From Trichodelitschia bisporula (taxonomy: Eukaryota > Ascomycota > Dothideomycetes > Phaeotrichales > Phaeotrichaceae), in contig ML996693.1 in assembly GCA_010356995.1 (NCBI GenBank), positions 682,001 through 746,000 of the forward strand: a stretch of DNA of 64,000 nucleotides, given 5' to 3'. The position numbers and the translations under genes are program-made. Positions 1 through 13,154 of this stretch are shown one piece after another (position 1 is the stretch's first letter; every line of letters starts with the position of its first letter). Below the pieces are notes generated by a model. It saw only the letters and a program-made list of their open reading frames with translations. It was not told the origin of the DNA and searched no databases.

Positions 1-393
1 CTTCTTGCTTCCTTTTGCGCGATGACAACTTCTCCAGTCTGGGGCAGAAGCCACGGATCTGATCGAGTAAGGGACAAAAACAAGAGGCGAGTTTTGCCGG
101 AATGATGGCTCCCGAGTCGCACGGCGGAGCCTAGTTCTAGAGGCGGAGGCGCAGGCGCGAGTGCTAAGCGGCGAGCGGAGGAGGCGCAGCGCGGGGCGGC
201 GGGTGGAGGGAAGGGAGGGGGAAGGGTGTGCGGGTGGGATCTGTGAAGCGTTCGCGGGAGATGACGACACGGTATGCGGCGTAGCTTTGCTTGCGCGCTT
301 GATATCTTGATCAGCTCGTGGCCAGTGAGAGTGGCACTGGAGCCCTGAGGAAAGTGGTGTGGATGTGCGGGCGTATCGGGACAGTCGACGGAC

Positions 394-421
394 GGGGAGG
401 GAGGGAGGGAGGGAGGGAGGG
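394..421. repeat. (GGGA)n simple repeat
   Basis: A run of GGGA units on the plus strand inside a G-rich region. It is low-complexity DNA with no evident function. Confidence 0.8.
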
Positions 422-3112
422 TGTGGGGGAAAGGTGGGGTGCTTGCGGGGGAAAGGTTGCGAGGCGTGACTTCGTGTCTGCCCCGCTGCACGACAGTTCC
501 CCTTCGTGGAAGAAATGGGAAGGAGGAGGGATGTGAGAGGTGGGGAAGGAGACGAAAGAGGAGGTAGGGGGAGCTCAAGGGGGTGTCGTCGAACGGAAGA
601 TGTGATGCGCGATGGGGATGGAGGGGGAGGGGTGGGGATGTTTGGCGATGCAGGCAAAAGGCACACCTCAAACAGCAGCAGCAGAGGCGACTGAACTAAA
701 GACCATCGACACCGTTTTTTCTGCTTCGCGGTCCGAACCTGGTTTGCGCACCTTCCCGGGCGAGGGATTTGCCGGACAGGATGCTGGGATGATGAGAGCT
801 GGGGGCTGGATATGAGGTGGGACGGCCTATATGGTCTAGACGGGATGAGGTGCGATGGGAAATGGTAGATGGTAGATAGGCACTACCTGTCCCGGACTAA
901 AGAAGGAGTACGGGGAGTGGGTATGGAGGAAGTACGAGGTGAGAATAAAATCCTGGAGTCATGAGCGCTGGGACGTTCCTCAGCTTGAGGAAACGGAGCC
1001 AAGGATCACCACATCTTTTCCCATGTACATGGTATCATAGCGGTTGCGGTCAGACAGAATAGTACCGTATATCATGGGGCATCAGATTCAACTGCTGCTA
1101 AACGGTAGCTCGCGATCGGAAGCCCCGTCGCCTCTTTCTTACCGAAGTATGTATGCCTCTTCCATCGGAGGGATCATGAATGAATCCTGAGGGGATTACG
1201 TATTGACTACTCCGTACTGCTAGAACTTGTACCTGAAGAGCAAATGGTGCTGCAGACCGGAAGCTTCAGATCGGATATGCGCGAATACGGGGCAGTAGCC
1301 CTTCACCGTCCATAACCAGTATGGATACCTAGAACGAGACAATAGAGGGCACCTCTGCATCATGCATGCCTGCAAACATTCCAGCAAACACTCCACAAAG
1401 CGACGACGGGCTGAAACGCAGAAGAGGGGAGCGTCAAGTCTTCAAACGAGCTGTACGTCGTATGTACTCCTCCGGCCCTGCGCAGCGAAACCCCACGAAA
1501 CATGTGCGTTTTACAAGCCGGCCATTCGGATCAAAACCTCGCGTCGACTTCCTGGGAGCAAACAAGTACGATAAGCGACTTGCCGCGCGGTCAAGGGTTC
1601 GAGCAGCGCGGACATGTAACGATTTGTGCGAAATATGCGTTGCAGATGTGCGCTACGGAATTGCGGAGCATGTATCCTGTTGTACCTCTTCAGCTCACAT
1701 CACCGAGAACTAGATGGGGGGTCTTTCGCCGCGCCTCGGCGGCATGACTGGGCCGAACAGGCTGAAGGGCTGATGTGCGCGAGGCGCGGCCTGATGCCAT
1801 ATGACCTGCATGATGTGATGCCTGGTCCGGCTGCGCGCGCCGGAGATGGATGACAATTACTGGCTTGGCTGAACGCGTTTTGCGCTGGGGCCCTGTCGCT
1901 TCTCTCAAACCGTCCACTATCTTCGCCGGTGCTTCCGCGTACGGCCGTCAAGGCGTCGCTAGTCCAGTCCAATTTCGGCCTATGACTGACCATTTACGAA
2001 GAGTAAGACGCGATGGAGTTGATGAAGAAATGCGCATAGTGTGGCGCATATTGTAGAAACGTTGGAACGGCGAGAGGGGATTTGCTTGCTGGTTTTTCTT
2101 TAGAGAGGAGTTTTGGCAGTGGTTGGTTGCAAAAGAATGGGAGGTGGGAGAAAGCCAGTCAGAGAGTGAGAATGTGAGCATTACGGCATCAGCTTGATGA
2201 CAGAGACTGGCATGTGTCAGGTGTTCTCAAAGTACCTACATAACGGATGTGTTCTGTGTACTGCAGATTGATATCTGCTGCTGCCAGTAGTTAAGCATCG
2301 AATATCGGTAGTCAAGGTAGCCGGTTTTAGGATGCATAGTAGTCGGAGTACTGTGATGTAGTCGGTCGATGGGGGTAGACGAGGCGTGAAACAAGTTGAA
2401 GCCTGAAGCTTGGCCTGACGTTCAATGCCTGAGCTGCCTAAGAGGAACGATGGTAAGGGTAAAATGGTCTGTACTTGCAGGGATGATCCATGCAGTCTTT
2501 TCCTACGAGGTCCCTGTTATCTCTCACAGTGACGCGGTAGGGACCTCCAGAGCGGGGGAATTCCACTCCTCGCACACAAGTGAGTTTGCGCTCTCCAACG
2601 TCAATATCTCCATCATGACCCTTCCTTCCCCATGCCCATCCTACACTACGTACACACACATACATGCAGCATGCACGTATATTCCCGCCTTGCCACTTCA
2701 ATGTTCGCCTCAAGAGGCTCCAGACGCAGGACATGCGCAGGACAAGCGTGCAACCGTGGTCGGTATGCACCTCTTCCAGGGTTTTGGTGCCACAGTGGTA
2801 CCCTATGGCAAGTTGTAGAGAATGGGCAGCAGCTCTTGATTTGCTCCTCTCCAATTCACTTCCATCTCAGCTTCTTTAGCTTTGTCGTGCTACCTTGCCT
2901 GGCCTCGGCTGCTCCTAGCCAATACATCGTGGTTCGCCTGGACGCTCCCTCGCCTATCAGGAAACCGTCCCGCTCCGCTGCGCCCTCTCCGCACCGAAAG
3001 CATGCCAAACGGGAGATGAACGATTCTTGTCCATGTCGCGAACCACAAACCATAGAATCGCGAACCCATCGGGTGGGCCGAGGATGAGACGGTACAGCCG
3101 AAAGAATGGCTT

Positions 3113-3125
3113 CCCCCCCCCCCCC
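3113..3125. repeat. Poly-C tract (13 C)
   Basis: An uninterrupted run of 13 cytosines in the gene-sparse flank. It is prone to length errors in sequencing. Confidence 0.85.
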
Positions 3126-4962
3126 GGTGACATCGGGCGCTTATCGCCACTCTCGCCCCGATATCCGAATATCTCTTCGCCTTTCTCCTTTGGCCAGGAT
3201 AAACTCCGCGTGCAGGATGCACAGTATCGAGCTCCATATGCGATGATCTACGTACAGACAGGTGCACGTCCCGCGCATGCCAGTTGACGTCCATCTCGCA
3301 TTGTCTGAGCTCCAGTCCTGGCTCGTAAATCCAGCCTTGTCTGGCCGTGCACCCGTCTCGCCTGACGGCAAACCCTCTTCCCGCAGGTCAGGGCAGCCCG
3401 CCGCCCGAAGCGGGGGATCCAACTGATAGAGGGCAAGAGGCTGCTCGATGGGCCTCATCGACTGGGTCCTCTCTGACCACAATCTCCCAGACAAGGAATG
3501 CCTGTCTTTGCCCCAGAAACATGGCTGCGACATGGGCCACCTTTGCGGCCGTCAAACTATCAATTCTGCTTCCGCATCTTTCCTACTCCTCTAAACCACT
3601 GCGCTAGCCTGCACATTCTCGCTAGAAGAATATATTGCAGGCCTGATATGAACGGCTGAGCGCTCGCTCTCGACCGCACCAGATTGTCCCATTTCCTGGG
3701 CCCGTTGCGCTTTGGCCATCTCGGTCGTGACCAGGATATTTTGACGCAAGCTTTGGAATACGAGTTGGCTATTGCTCGAGCTACGCTGTAAAATGCGGCA
3801 ATGGTAAGTGGGTGCAAACTGATGTACTTAGGGTACTATACCAAGGGATGTCAAGGCGTGAGCGAAGAAATCATTGCCGCGGTTCCTGCCCAGAAGTGCG
3901 AGAGGAGGGGGCAACCATATTATCCCCGCGAGCCCCTTCCGAACCATACGCAATCTTCTTGAGCCATGTGGCGACTAGTAAACTGGGACCTTTTACCGGG
4001 CTTTCCTTCAATTCATCACGTTTGGGCAATTGTCGTCTCCATGTCTCAGACTACCTCGTACAAACTGGGGTTTTCAGGTCTCGAGAGATGATTAGTGAAA
4101 GGTTTCATGGTCCTTAGTCTGTTGAGAGCGGGAGACCTGTCATCTGCTGCGGAAATGGAGAAGCACACCTAGGCGAGGCCGGGACAAGACAAGTATACAC
4201 ATATCCAATAAGGAGTGGCCCGGAACTCCGCAATACTAACGAGGTACCTGTGGTACCTCTGTACAAAGGATATAGATGCAGAGACGCTGGCTCGAGCTTG
4301 CAACTGCTGTCACCGGGCGTCGATATATTTGACCTCCATTTTCATCTTCTTCACCGCGAACCAAACCACGGGCGGCAATTCAATTTATCTATATAGACCA
4401 GCCATTGCCTAAGCACCGAGCGAAGACCGTTGAGCTTGCGCAATAGAGAGTCTAGCACTTCCGATAACTGATCCGTGGAGAAGGCACTGGCAAGGCTACC
4501 GAGAGGGCCAAATCCAACAGCGGGCCAAACTGCGGGGTTCAAAATGGGCAACGGCGTCCCAAGATGGGAATTTGAAGATTTTGGGGGTGGAAGTTTCAGA
4601 TTAAGCGTCCCGAATGGCCTCAACGCCTCAAGACAAAATAATCTGGGGGAGGCGCATCTCCAAGCCGCCGCCGCTTGACCCTTTTCGTGGGGGGTGGGGG
4701 GAGCTCGCCGCCCAGTAATTTGACGTCGACCTAACCTCCACTGTCCAAAACGCGCCATATCTTCACGTACAATACCCTCACCTGCACCCCCACGAGCCCT
4801 CCCACTGAGGTTATCCAAGGAGAGGAGCTGGGGGCCCACGACGTATTTTGTTTGGCACGCAAGTTTAGGCAAGAGGGGGTGGCATCGTGCTTTCTCCATT
4901 GCTCGTGTCACAGAACCACCGCCAAAGACACGACTCCCCGTACCGCACGGTACAATCCAGGA

Positions 4963-5105
4963 GCAGCTTCTGATCAAAGCTAGCACGGATCGTGACTTCC
5001 TCCCGTTCAAGGCTATCACACCACTAGATCCCCTCTCTGCTCCCTCGCAGCTTCTGATTCAAGGCCATCACGGATCGTGACTTCTTCCTGTTCAAGGCCT
5101 CTAAT
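4963..5105 (+). repeat. Imperfect tandem duplication, 84-base offset
   Basis: About 58 bases starting at 4963 (GCAGCTTCTGAT...) recur from 5047 with roughly ten differences. Both copies carry the core CACGGATCGTGACTTC. The offset is 84 bases. The second copy leads straight into the coding-like relic that follows, so the duplication probably took place inside an older coding sequence. Confidence 0.75.
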
Positions 5106-5495
5106 GATGTGGACCAGAAACGGTGCTGGTGCACGGACATGTTGGAAAAGCACTGGACGGATCTACGTACTGTAGAGCCCCCTTCTGCGCCGGAGTTCAA
5201 GTGCACAGAGGAAACATATAGTAAGGCTCTCAACTAGTGGGTTCCTAATGAGGCTGCGTACCACACGGCTGTCGTTGAAGGGGAGCCGGTGCATGGAGCG
5301 AATGTAGAAGAGGAGCCGACATATAAGTATGGCAAGCAAGGCTGCATACTCTACGGGGGATTCGCTCCCTTACACTCTACTCCTTCTTTGCCTTGGGTGA
5401 TCGTTGGCTTCGGCAGAGACGTTCCTAGGAATTTCCGCTCTCAATGTCGACGCCTACGTGATACCTGCGTTTCCAGAATGGTTGTCGTAGAGTGA
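5064..5495 (+). pseudogene. Coding-like relic, family unknown
   Basis: One plus-strand frame through this interval reads like protein, with mixed hydrophobic and acidic residues, Cys/Trp pairs and little low complexity, unlike the surrounding spacer. It is broken once or twice and has no start or splice signals that I trust. I do not recognise the family, and it could be a remnant of a host gene or of a mobile element. The adjacent tandem duplication covers its apparent 5' end. Confidence that this was once coding is low to moderate. Confidence 0.3.
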
Positions 5496-8387
5496 AGTGC
5501 TCGACGTCAGATGCCGAGTCGGAGCGCCAAAACGTACTGCCGCTTGCGATGCCCTCAAACTATTACATTGGGAATTAGGTGGTAGTCCAGGTCTCTCAGG
5601 AACGTGCGAAAGTGCTTCCTCTCTCGAAGCGCGACACCAAGCCACTCCCAAATCCCCAAAGCCGTCGTCAGATGTATGTACGCACCGAGCCCCTAAAACT
5701 ATGATAGAGGCCACCGAGGTTATTCGACGTCATGCTTGTATACTCATATCTACCTACTCTCTCCAACTCCTCCGAGCTAACCGCTGCTGGCGCCCACGGT
5801 CGACGGCGCATTCGCATGGTCCAGAGCTAATGCATCACGGGCCCCGCCGCCGAACCCCACTGTACGGTATGCACAATCAACTCTCGCCCCACATACCCCT
5901 CGCCCCTTGTAGTGTCAGATGACGACCGCGAAGTCGCTGAAATGCGGACGCGCATATTGCTCGTCCAAAAAGAGGAGCCAGGACCGTTCTGCACGCAGGA
6001 GTAGACGAGGAACGGCGGAGGAAGGGACAGGAGGAAACAACGTAGTCGAGTGACAGAGTACCGCATCTACAGCCCGAAAGAGAGTAGGTATTGGTCTAGA
6101 CTTCTGACCTTTCGGGGCAACAACGATATCTTTCCCCTAGCTTGAACTGAAGCATGTAACCTACAGTATCTCCAAATGCTTATGGCATTTCCTATCTTGC
6201 TTTTCGCTTGCCCTCACTCTTTCCATATGCCATGTAGGTACCCCTTACCCACCTCCCAGTCTCCTCATTCTAATCCTTGATCCTGCAGTGTTTGTCCATA
6301 TGACACCTTTTCTCATTTCTTGATCCCCCAAGAACGGGCCGTTCGGATACTTCTCTTTCGCCAGTACGGATTACCGGCTCATGGGAAGCAAAATGTGACA
6401 AACCTCGTTCGCTCTCCTGAGCCCGCGTTGTGCAACAGGTCTACCACGGTACACGTGCTGTACTCGCTGCAGCGAACCTGCGATGCTCTTTCCCTTCCGC
6501 TAGTTTGGACCGCTAGGCCTCCATCTGTGCACTCTCCCCCATAGCCACCCATCCACTACGTCGAGACCCGAACCACCCAACCATCCTGCTGTCCTACTCG
6601 GAAGCCAAGCAGGCCGGAATGGAGGTGAATGGGCTATGACTCTTCTCCTCGTCGGCTTCCGTCACACAAGGTCTAGCGGTGTGTTTTGCCCTGCTCCTCG
6701 GTCGATCTCTCGTTCGAATAGGACGTCTCCCTATCTTTTGCCTCTGGTCACTCGCCCTTCCCGTCCAGTGGACGCTGGACGCTGGAACGTCGTACAGAGA
6801 TGGGGAACCTCCCCCAACGGTCTCCAGCCGCCGATGCCCCGACTGACTTTTAGTTGTCCGCAAGGCAGGCCATGAACACCCGTCGTCATATTTGCTTTGT
6901 CAAAGCCGAGAAGTTTTCGGCGGGAGAGAGGCTCTATTCGAACGACGCTCCGAGTTGCTGCATTCTCGCGCATAAACGCTTCCTTCTGAAGAGGGGCATC
7001 TAGAGCCGATTGTCTTTCCCACGTAGCAGCCCGGCGTGGGACGAAGAGGCTAGCATTCGGACGGGGCAGGAATAAACACCCGCGCCAGTCCATTGCGGGC
7101 AAGGCGCGCGGTTTCCTCAAGGCTGACGCGGCGTACGTGCTCCAATTTGCTAACGCATTACACTACAGTCGTGCCTCCTCCGCCCCCCCGTGCCCAGCTC
7201 ATGCAGTTTGATACCTCGCACGAACACCCCCAGATCTGATCCCATCACTGTCGTCGATCGCCCCGGTCCCTGGGGAAATGGGTGTATTATACACCTGTCA
7301 TAAGCTGCGCCAGCGTGTCACCTTTCACAGCCGTACCACAGCGCCCGCACAGTTCGCACCGCCCTCTTCCTCAATAAGTTGAATCCCCGAATGGCAATAG
7401 AGCCTCTGTCATTCGTAGGGCCACCTTCGAATGTGCGCTTCCAAACTGCATTGGCACGTATGCAAAGGGAGGCAATACACCGCTCCTCACGGCGCAACCA
7501 AGCCTACGCCCCTATTCCAATATCCGTCTAGTCCTTCCAGCCAGAAAGGCCCACCTTTCCTCTTCCCTCTGACCGAGTCTTCTTCGGTGTCGGACCGCTA
7601 CGTACCCGTCAACAGCCTATCTTCAACGTCAAGAGACCCTGCAGCGGGCGGGCGGGCAGCAAACATCGACATGGACGGCCCTGCGACGCTGTTCATGCGT
7701 CATCGCACAAGAGAGCTGAGGAATCAGGCGCTGGGAGGGATCGTGGTTCGACTACGGCACACCACAGGGAGGTTTGATGGCCCCATTTGATGGTTCGGTT
7801 GTAGAAGTGTTCTCCCCTTCGTCGCGAGAGGGTTGCTTCGCCCCTCCGGTACCAACCCATTACTCCTTTTGAACTGGTGGATTTCGGAAATCGTGCTTCC
7901 TATGTGTCGTGATAATATATATTATCCGTGTAGTGCTGAGCACTGGTAGGCTTTAACACGTTTACGGGACCGCTTCTCCTGCCTTGCGAAGGCATATGGC
8001 CTTGCTCACGCCCGACCGTGTCATGACGTGCAGACAGTTGTACAGTTGCTTCACCGGTCCCACGCCATTCAAGTAGCATCACCGCATTCCGCTCAAAACA
8101 CACATTGTGACACCAAGCACACACAATAGCCAGTATCACCGCCCATACATCCCCTATCGACACCATTGTTTCGTCGCAGAACATCGGAATTCAGGGACCC
8201 TTTTGAGACCTTAAGGCTGGCCCTTGCCTGCCTTTACATACCCGACAGTGCCGCAAGCAATGCGCGAAAGCGTAGAAAAAGCGTACAAGAATTGCAGGAT
8301 GCACCTCACAAGCTCCATGACCATTGGCTAGGAGGCTGAAGCCAACCCAGCGGCACCAGTTGCAGGTAGCCTACGAGGACGTCGCGT

Positions 8388-11165
8388 TCAGCGCCGCTTG
8401 AAGCTCGTCGCTTCGGGCCATAGTGCCTTAGCCTTGGCCAGGTACTCGTCCTGGACCGCTTTACTACTCTTCCACTCACCGAGCAGTTCCAATCCCGCCT
8501 GGGTATCCTCTAGGCTCAGGTCTACCAGGTCAAGCGTGGCCAACAACTCCTCTTCGTTTCGCTCCTTGGAGGACGCATCAAGATAACCACGCGCGCGGAG
8601 ACCAGAGCGTACGTGGGGCGCGCTTGATGCATGCTTCGCCATGAAGGCGTCGTTGAAGGCCGTCAAGGAGGTCGAGTCGGGAAGGAGATCTTGAGAGACG
8701 GACTTGAGCACCTGCGCGACCTTATCAGGTATAGGCGACGCGGATGTCGAATCGACTGACTAGTATTAGCATTGACTACGCAATCCGAGTTGACTACTTA
8801 CGGCTGCGGCGGAACCGGATGAGCTGCTCGTGGACGACCGGGTCTTCCGGATCGAGGCTCTTGGCCGCCCGGAGGCACTTGACGGCCAAAAGGGGCTTGT
8901 CTAGACGCTCAAGTCAGAAAGTCCTAGCAAACGGTATCAGGCAAAGAACATACTCCTCCGGATAAACACTTCGAAGCCGGCATTTTGGGCTGTGATGTTC
9001 TTCGGGGCGAACTCTAGAAGGGGAGTTAAAAACTTGACGGCTTCGTCCAGTGGCGCCGGCGTCTGGAGCAGTTGGAAACCATGCGGGTCGGGGTCTTCCT
9101 TCTTCGGTTCCCCGTCACCACCTGTGCCTGTCTTCTTGGTCTGCTTCTTCTCCGCCTCCCTCTTCTCAGCCTCGGCTTTCTCCAACCGCTCCTGTTCTCG
9201 TTTAGCCTTTTTCAAGGCCCTTTTCCTCTCCGCCGCATCCAGACCTTCGAGCTTGATGGATCCATTGGCGAGGTGACCGTGGGATAAGTCTGGGTTATCA
9301 TGAAGCATGACGTAGATCTTAATGGCGGGCAGGGCCGCTCGAGTGAAAAAGGGGTGGCTTCGGAGCTGATCTTCCCACCGCATCATATCTACATAGGCTC
9401 TGATTTGCCCCTTTCTTATCGAGAAGTAATGGAAATCAAACTGATCTTCTTGCCACACGTCGAAGATATCGTAGATGCACTTGAAGCGCTTCAGAGCCAG
9501 GCTTAGCTTATCCATGCGCAAATTTGCTTCTCCATCCTCGGTGATGTACCACATGCACTGCATGTCGTGCAGGTCTCCGAGTGCTCCACCGACAGATTCG
9601 TTCCTCGTGAACAAGCTCATTGTCTTGAGGGCGCTTTCGCAGTCGTTATTGCGAAGCTGATACTTGGCACATTTGGTGTTGATGTAGCGATCCTTGGTGT
9701 CCAGCTCGCGGGCGAAACTCATGACCTCGGCAGCTTGTTCGACGTCACCAAGGTGCTTGAGTATGCGTGCTTTGGTCATATGGTAGTCGGGAGATTTGGG
9801 GTCCATTTCAAGAGCTTGCGATATGAAATCCGTGGCTTTCTTCAGATTCCGACTCCGGAAATAGTTGTAGTGCTGAGCAAGGAAGTACAGGCGCGATTGC
9901 ACGAATTTACTCGAGGCGTCACCGTTGGTGTGCTGTGGCATATCTTCGCCGTCAGCTTGGGTTTCGGAGGTGTAGCCTTCTACAAGGCTCTGGATAGTCG
10001 TCCGCTTGAAGTCGTCCGAATACAAGGCCTTGACATTTGGAAAGAGTGAAGGGACACCCTTGGCCAGCGATCTCCGGAGGTACTTGTCCGCAGCTGTCTT
10101 GAACTCATCCCCTCGCAAAAAGTCCAGAGGAATACGACGAGCAGCATCAAGCCGGTGGTTGCCCTCCAGAAAGGAGGTATAGAGGGCAGCGAGCTCAGCA
10201 TGGTCGTCTGGGTTCTCTCTGTCTAGACCGAGCACTTTTTCCAACTTCTCGTAGTAGAGTCGGTACTCGTTGTTCCTCACGATCAGCGCACGGTATGCCT
10301 CTTCCGCCTCATCCTTGCGGTCTAACCGAAGTAAGTAGTCCGCTCTCATCTCCATGACGGCGGTACGATCCAGATTGTTTCGCGAAATCGTCTTCAGATG
10401 GGCCAAGGCTCGCTCAACTTCTCCCATTTCCCCGATCAGGACATTGCGGTACAGTGAAGCCTCCGAGTGCTCCATGTCCGTCCGCGGAGGTGGCTGCTTC
10501 AGAGTGTCTTCATAGGTCTTGAGATAGTGCTCCGCGGCAGAAAGATCACCGGCTAAGTGGCAGGCCACAGCCAATGCAGTCCAGTTCTGCCTCAAGGCAG
10601 GGCGGGCATGCAGTATTGCCTTCCTGCTCTCAATGTACCCGTTGTAGTCCCGCATCTGGATCTGTAGGAACGCAAGGTCCCGCTGGATTTGCGCCGACTC
10701 GGGCTCCAGGCGTAAGGCAAATTTGTATGCCTTGATCGCTTCATCCAACTGTTTCGTAGAGCGATAAAGGAGACCATAAACGTGCCAGCAGATATGCGAT
10801 TTCATGTCCTGTTGGAGGGCCAGCTTTGCCAGAGAAAAAGCTATAGTGTGAGTCATCAGCTTAAGTCCCGAGCACAAGGGTGATACCCAGACATCACTGC
10901 CTAAGAGGAGGGATAGAGGGGCAGGAACCTTCATCGGTATGGCCTTGCGCATTCAAGGTTAAGGCCTGGTGAGAAGCAATCAGCGAGGTTTGGGTATCTA
11001 AGTGGGAGCTCCACGCACCTTCATCGCAAGCGTATCCCCATGATTTGGGTTTTTCTTGAGGATTTGTTCGGCTGTCTTGAGCGCCTTCTTGTGCTGTTTG
11101 AGTTCGTAGAGCTTAACGACCTGGCGGAAGGCCGCACCATCCTTGGCACTTAAAGGTTGCGGCAT
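8388..11165 (-). CDS. NAA15: NatA N-terminal acetyltransferase auxiliary subunit (Naa15/Nat1)
   Basis: Five exons: 11165-11019, 10965-10929, 10840-8954, 8900-8802 and 8755-8388, giving 845 residues, the usual family length. The start MPQPLSAKDG lies upstream of a TPR-rich protein whose order matches Naa15: an early TLAMKALTLN segment, SHICWHVYGLL, then LAFLQIQMRDYNGY, and later the hallmark FDFHYFSIRKGQIRAYVDM. A Lys/Glu-rich helix (about residues 600-640) precedes a final TPR block. Naa15 anchors the catalytic Naa10 subunit to the ribosome, and NatA acetylates N-termini of nascent proteins after methionine removal. Reading phase is kept across all four introns; the last acceptor was placed at the second AG (TAGTCAG) because the first leads quickly to a stop. 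The donor after exon 2 (GTTCCT) is weak but is the only one that restores the conserved sequence. Confidence 0.93.
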
Positions 11166-11711
11166 TGTGGATGATGTTGGAATGTGGGCATTCGTTGTTT
11201 TTATGTGGCCATGTCAGGATTCGCGGGGCGGGGGGCGCTGTTGGTGGAGGGTTGAATTTGGCCTTGAAGCTTCGAAGTGGCTGCGGGACAGCACAGTGGG
11301 CTGTTTCGCGGGGTTTGCCTTAGCGCCTGACAGTTTGCTCACATACGGTACTCGACTCACACATCCGCACCACTCACCCTTCCGCACGCGACATCTCGAG
11401 TACTTCTGCGGGGTGCAGATGTTAATGCTCATCAGGTAAAGTCACAAGCTATACCAGGCAGCCGTCCTTCACTTGATGTAAATTTCACGAGCACCGAAAT
11501 GGCATACATATACTGTTATTTGCCAGGATTGGTAGCCTGTATACTTCATCTACCATACAGTACCCCAAAGGAGATCCCTCAAAAGAGTGTCGACAGTGAG
11601 TGGAGACTTGACCGCAACGCCGGACGCCTATCTCGCTCCAGCGGGTCAAGTCCCACCATTCAATTTTAGCCGGAAAGAAGGAATAAGCAAGAAATCCAGC
11701 CCGCACGTACG
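11166..11711. other. Spacer: NAA15 promoter and downstream gene 3' end
   Basis: This 546-base interval lies upstream of NAA15 and downstream of the next minus-strand gene. It presumably holds the NAA15 promoter and the other gene's 3' end. I see no further gene or clear element. Confidence 0.5.
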
Positions 11712-13154
11712 CTAATTACGTGTGGCGGCAGCAGCAGCATCACACTGCGCAATGAAACGATAGATACCTTCTATGCCCTCATATTCCGACGTACTGCGTC
11801 GCTCTGGGGTTTGATAGACACGTCCTGAGTCTTCAAGCTCGCCACTGTGAAAGCTAGAGTACCCGGAAGGCGACGAAACCCAGGGATTGTCCTGTCCGAG
11901 ATCCTGATAGCCGAGCTCACCACCAGAAACGGAGGACAATGCCGGCGTTGCGAGGTTTCTGAGGACGGGAGATGCGGGAATATCGCCTTGCCAAAATGCC
12001 CCTGTCTGGCTTGAAGGGCTTTCGAAGAAGGAGCACTCCGACATGGGCTTGCTCGGCGCGAACGGAAAGAGAAGAGCCATCTCGGTGCCGACAAAGGCAT
12101 CGAAGTCCTCATCTTGACCGACCACTCCCCGCTGAATTCCGAGCTCGTTGGCGAGCCGCTCAACGGTCTCCGCATCACAGCCAGGGAAGTGGACCCGCAA
12201 CCTCCCATCCCGGTATGTGATGGGAAAGTCGCCCACTGCCGCAAGTTGTTTGAGGTCGTTGAGCACCATAGCGAGATCCTTCAACGCGCGAGCGAAATCA
12301 ACTGACAAGATGTCCAAAAGACCCCCGGTGTTGAGTGTATCAACCTTCTGGGGCATGTTCGGGAAGCCGACGATGTTGCTGAGGGGGGTGAGGGCTGTGA
12401 TCGTCGGGTTCACGGAGAAGTCGATGAAGGAGCCTGGGGAGAGCTTCGGCACACTAGCCATCTTCTTCATCGCCTCATCCTGCAGCGGAGTGACGACCTT
12501 GTACTTCGCATGGCCAGTGCAGGGATAGACGCCATCAAAATGAGCCTTCTGGCCTCCCACGAAGAACGCTCGCACCGCCTGGGAGACGGTGTTTATGACT
12601 TGCGCAGGCGCGCCAGGGGTATGCGAGAAGTACCTGGCACCACCGATGCGGCCGGATCCAAGAGTGTAGCCTCCAGCGGTGCGACCAAGGGTTCCTCCGG
12701 TGAGGTTCGGCCGAAGAGTTGAAGCGAACGGAGCGCGCCCCGTGGACTTGCCGATAGCGCTAGCAACGCGGGACGTGGGGAACGAGGACCGATCGTACCT
12801 CAATCCCGAAGCGCCACCCGGGGAAGAGCTGAACCGCCGAATGGCCGACGTGAAGCCATTGCCCGAAAACCAACGCTTGCTCTGGCGCAGAAAGGCAGCG
12901 GGGTGAATTGGCTGGCGCGGTGCAACGCGAGCAAAGAGGGGCTGGAGTTCAGGAGCTTGTCGGACATAAGGTGCAGGGAGCTGGTTTTGGATGATTCGAG
13001 ATGCCTTTTGAACAGCAAGCCTGCAGTACCGTAGTAGTATCGTCAGTTCATTTGCTCAACTTTTCAATGCGACTCCGCATCCCGCAACTATGACGCACCG
13101 AATGATTTTAGCATTCTTGGCTACTAGGATGTGGAACGACCCCGCAGAGGCCAT
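11712..13154 (-). CDS. Conserved ascomycete protein of unknown function (454 aa)
   Basis: Two exons: 13154-13099 and 13020-11712; the short first exon encodes MASAGSFHILVAKNAKII and is joined by a phase-2 intron (donor GTGCGT, acceptor CTGCAG). The N-terminal 120 residues are basic and Ser/Gly/Arg-rich with few acidic residues, and include the block RYFSHTPGAPAQV, which suggests but does not prove a mitochondrial presequence. A conserved-looking central part (about residues 145-330) contains GSFIDFSVNPTITALTPLS and GRLRVHFPGCDAETV. I recall similar fungal proteins carrying the automatic label casein kinase II beta-2 subunit, but no CK2-beta zinc-binding cysteine pairs are visible, so I do not adopt that name. 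Function unknown. Confidence 0.8.

Larger units (their letters stand above)
1..8387. other. Gene-sparse left flank, 8.4 kb
   Basis: No reading frame here has the length, composition or family resemblance of a real gene; the longest (222 codons, minus strand, 4351-5019) reads as low-complexity noise. I searched both strands for exon chains joined by GTRNGT...YAG introns and found none that resembles a known protein. The stretch contains simple G-rich and C-rich runs, a short tandem duplication near 5 kb and a coding-like relic beside it. Part of it may be a long promoter or untranslated region of a gene off the left edge, or may hold non-coding RNA or a fast-evolving orphan that cannot be seen by eye. 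Confidence 0.55.

Noticed and set aside
2396-3533. Overlapping frames of 130-150 codons on both strands
   Set aside because: No exon chain or family resemblance; several frames of similar length overlap, as in random GC-balanced DNA.
4351-5019. 222-codon minus-strand frame
   Set aside because: Composition is random-looking, no conserved motif, starts without a good context and overlaps the tandem duplication.
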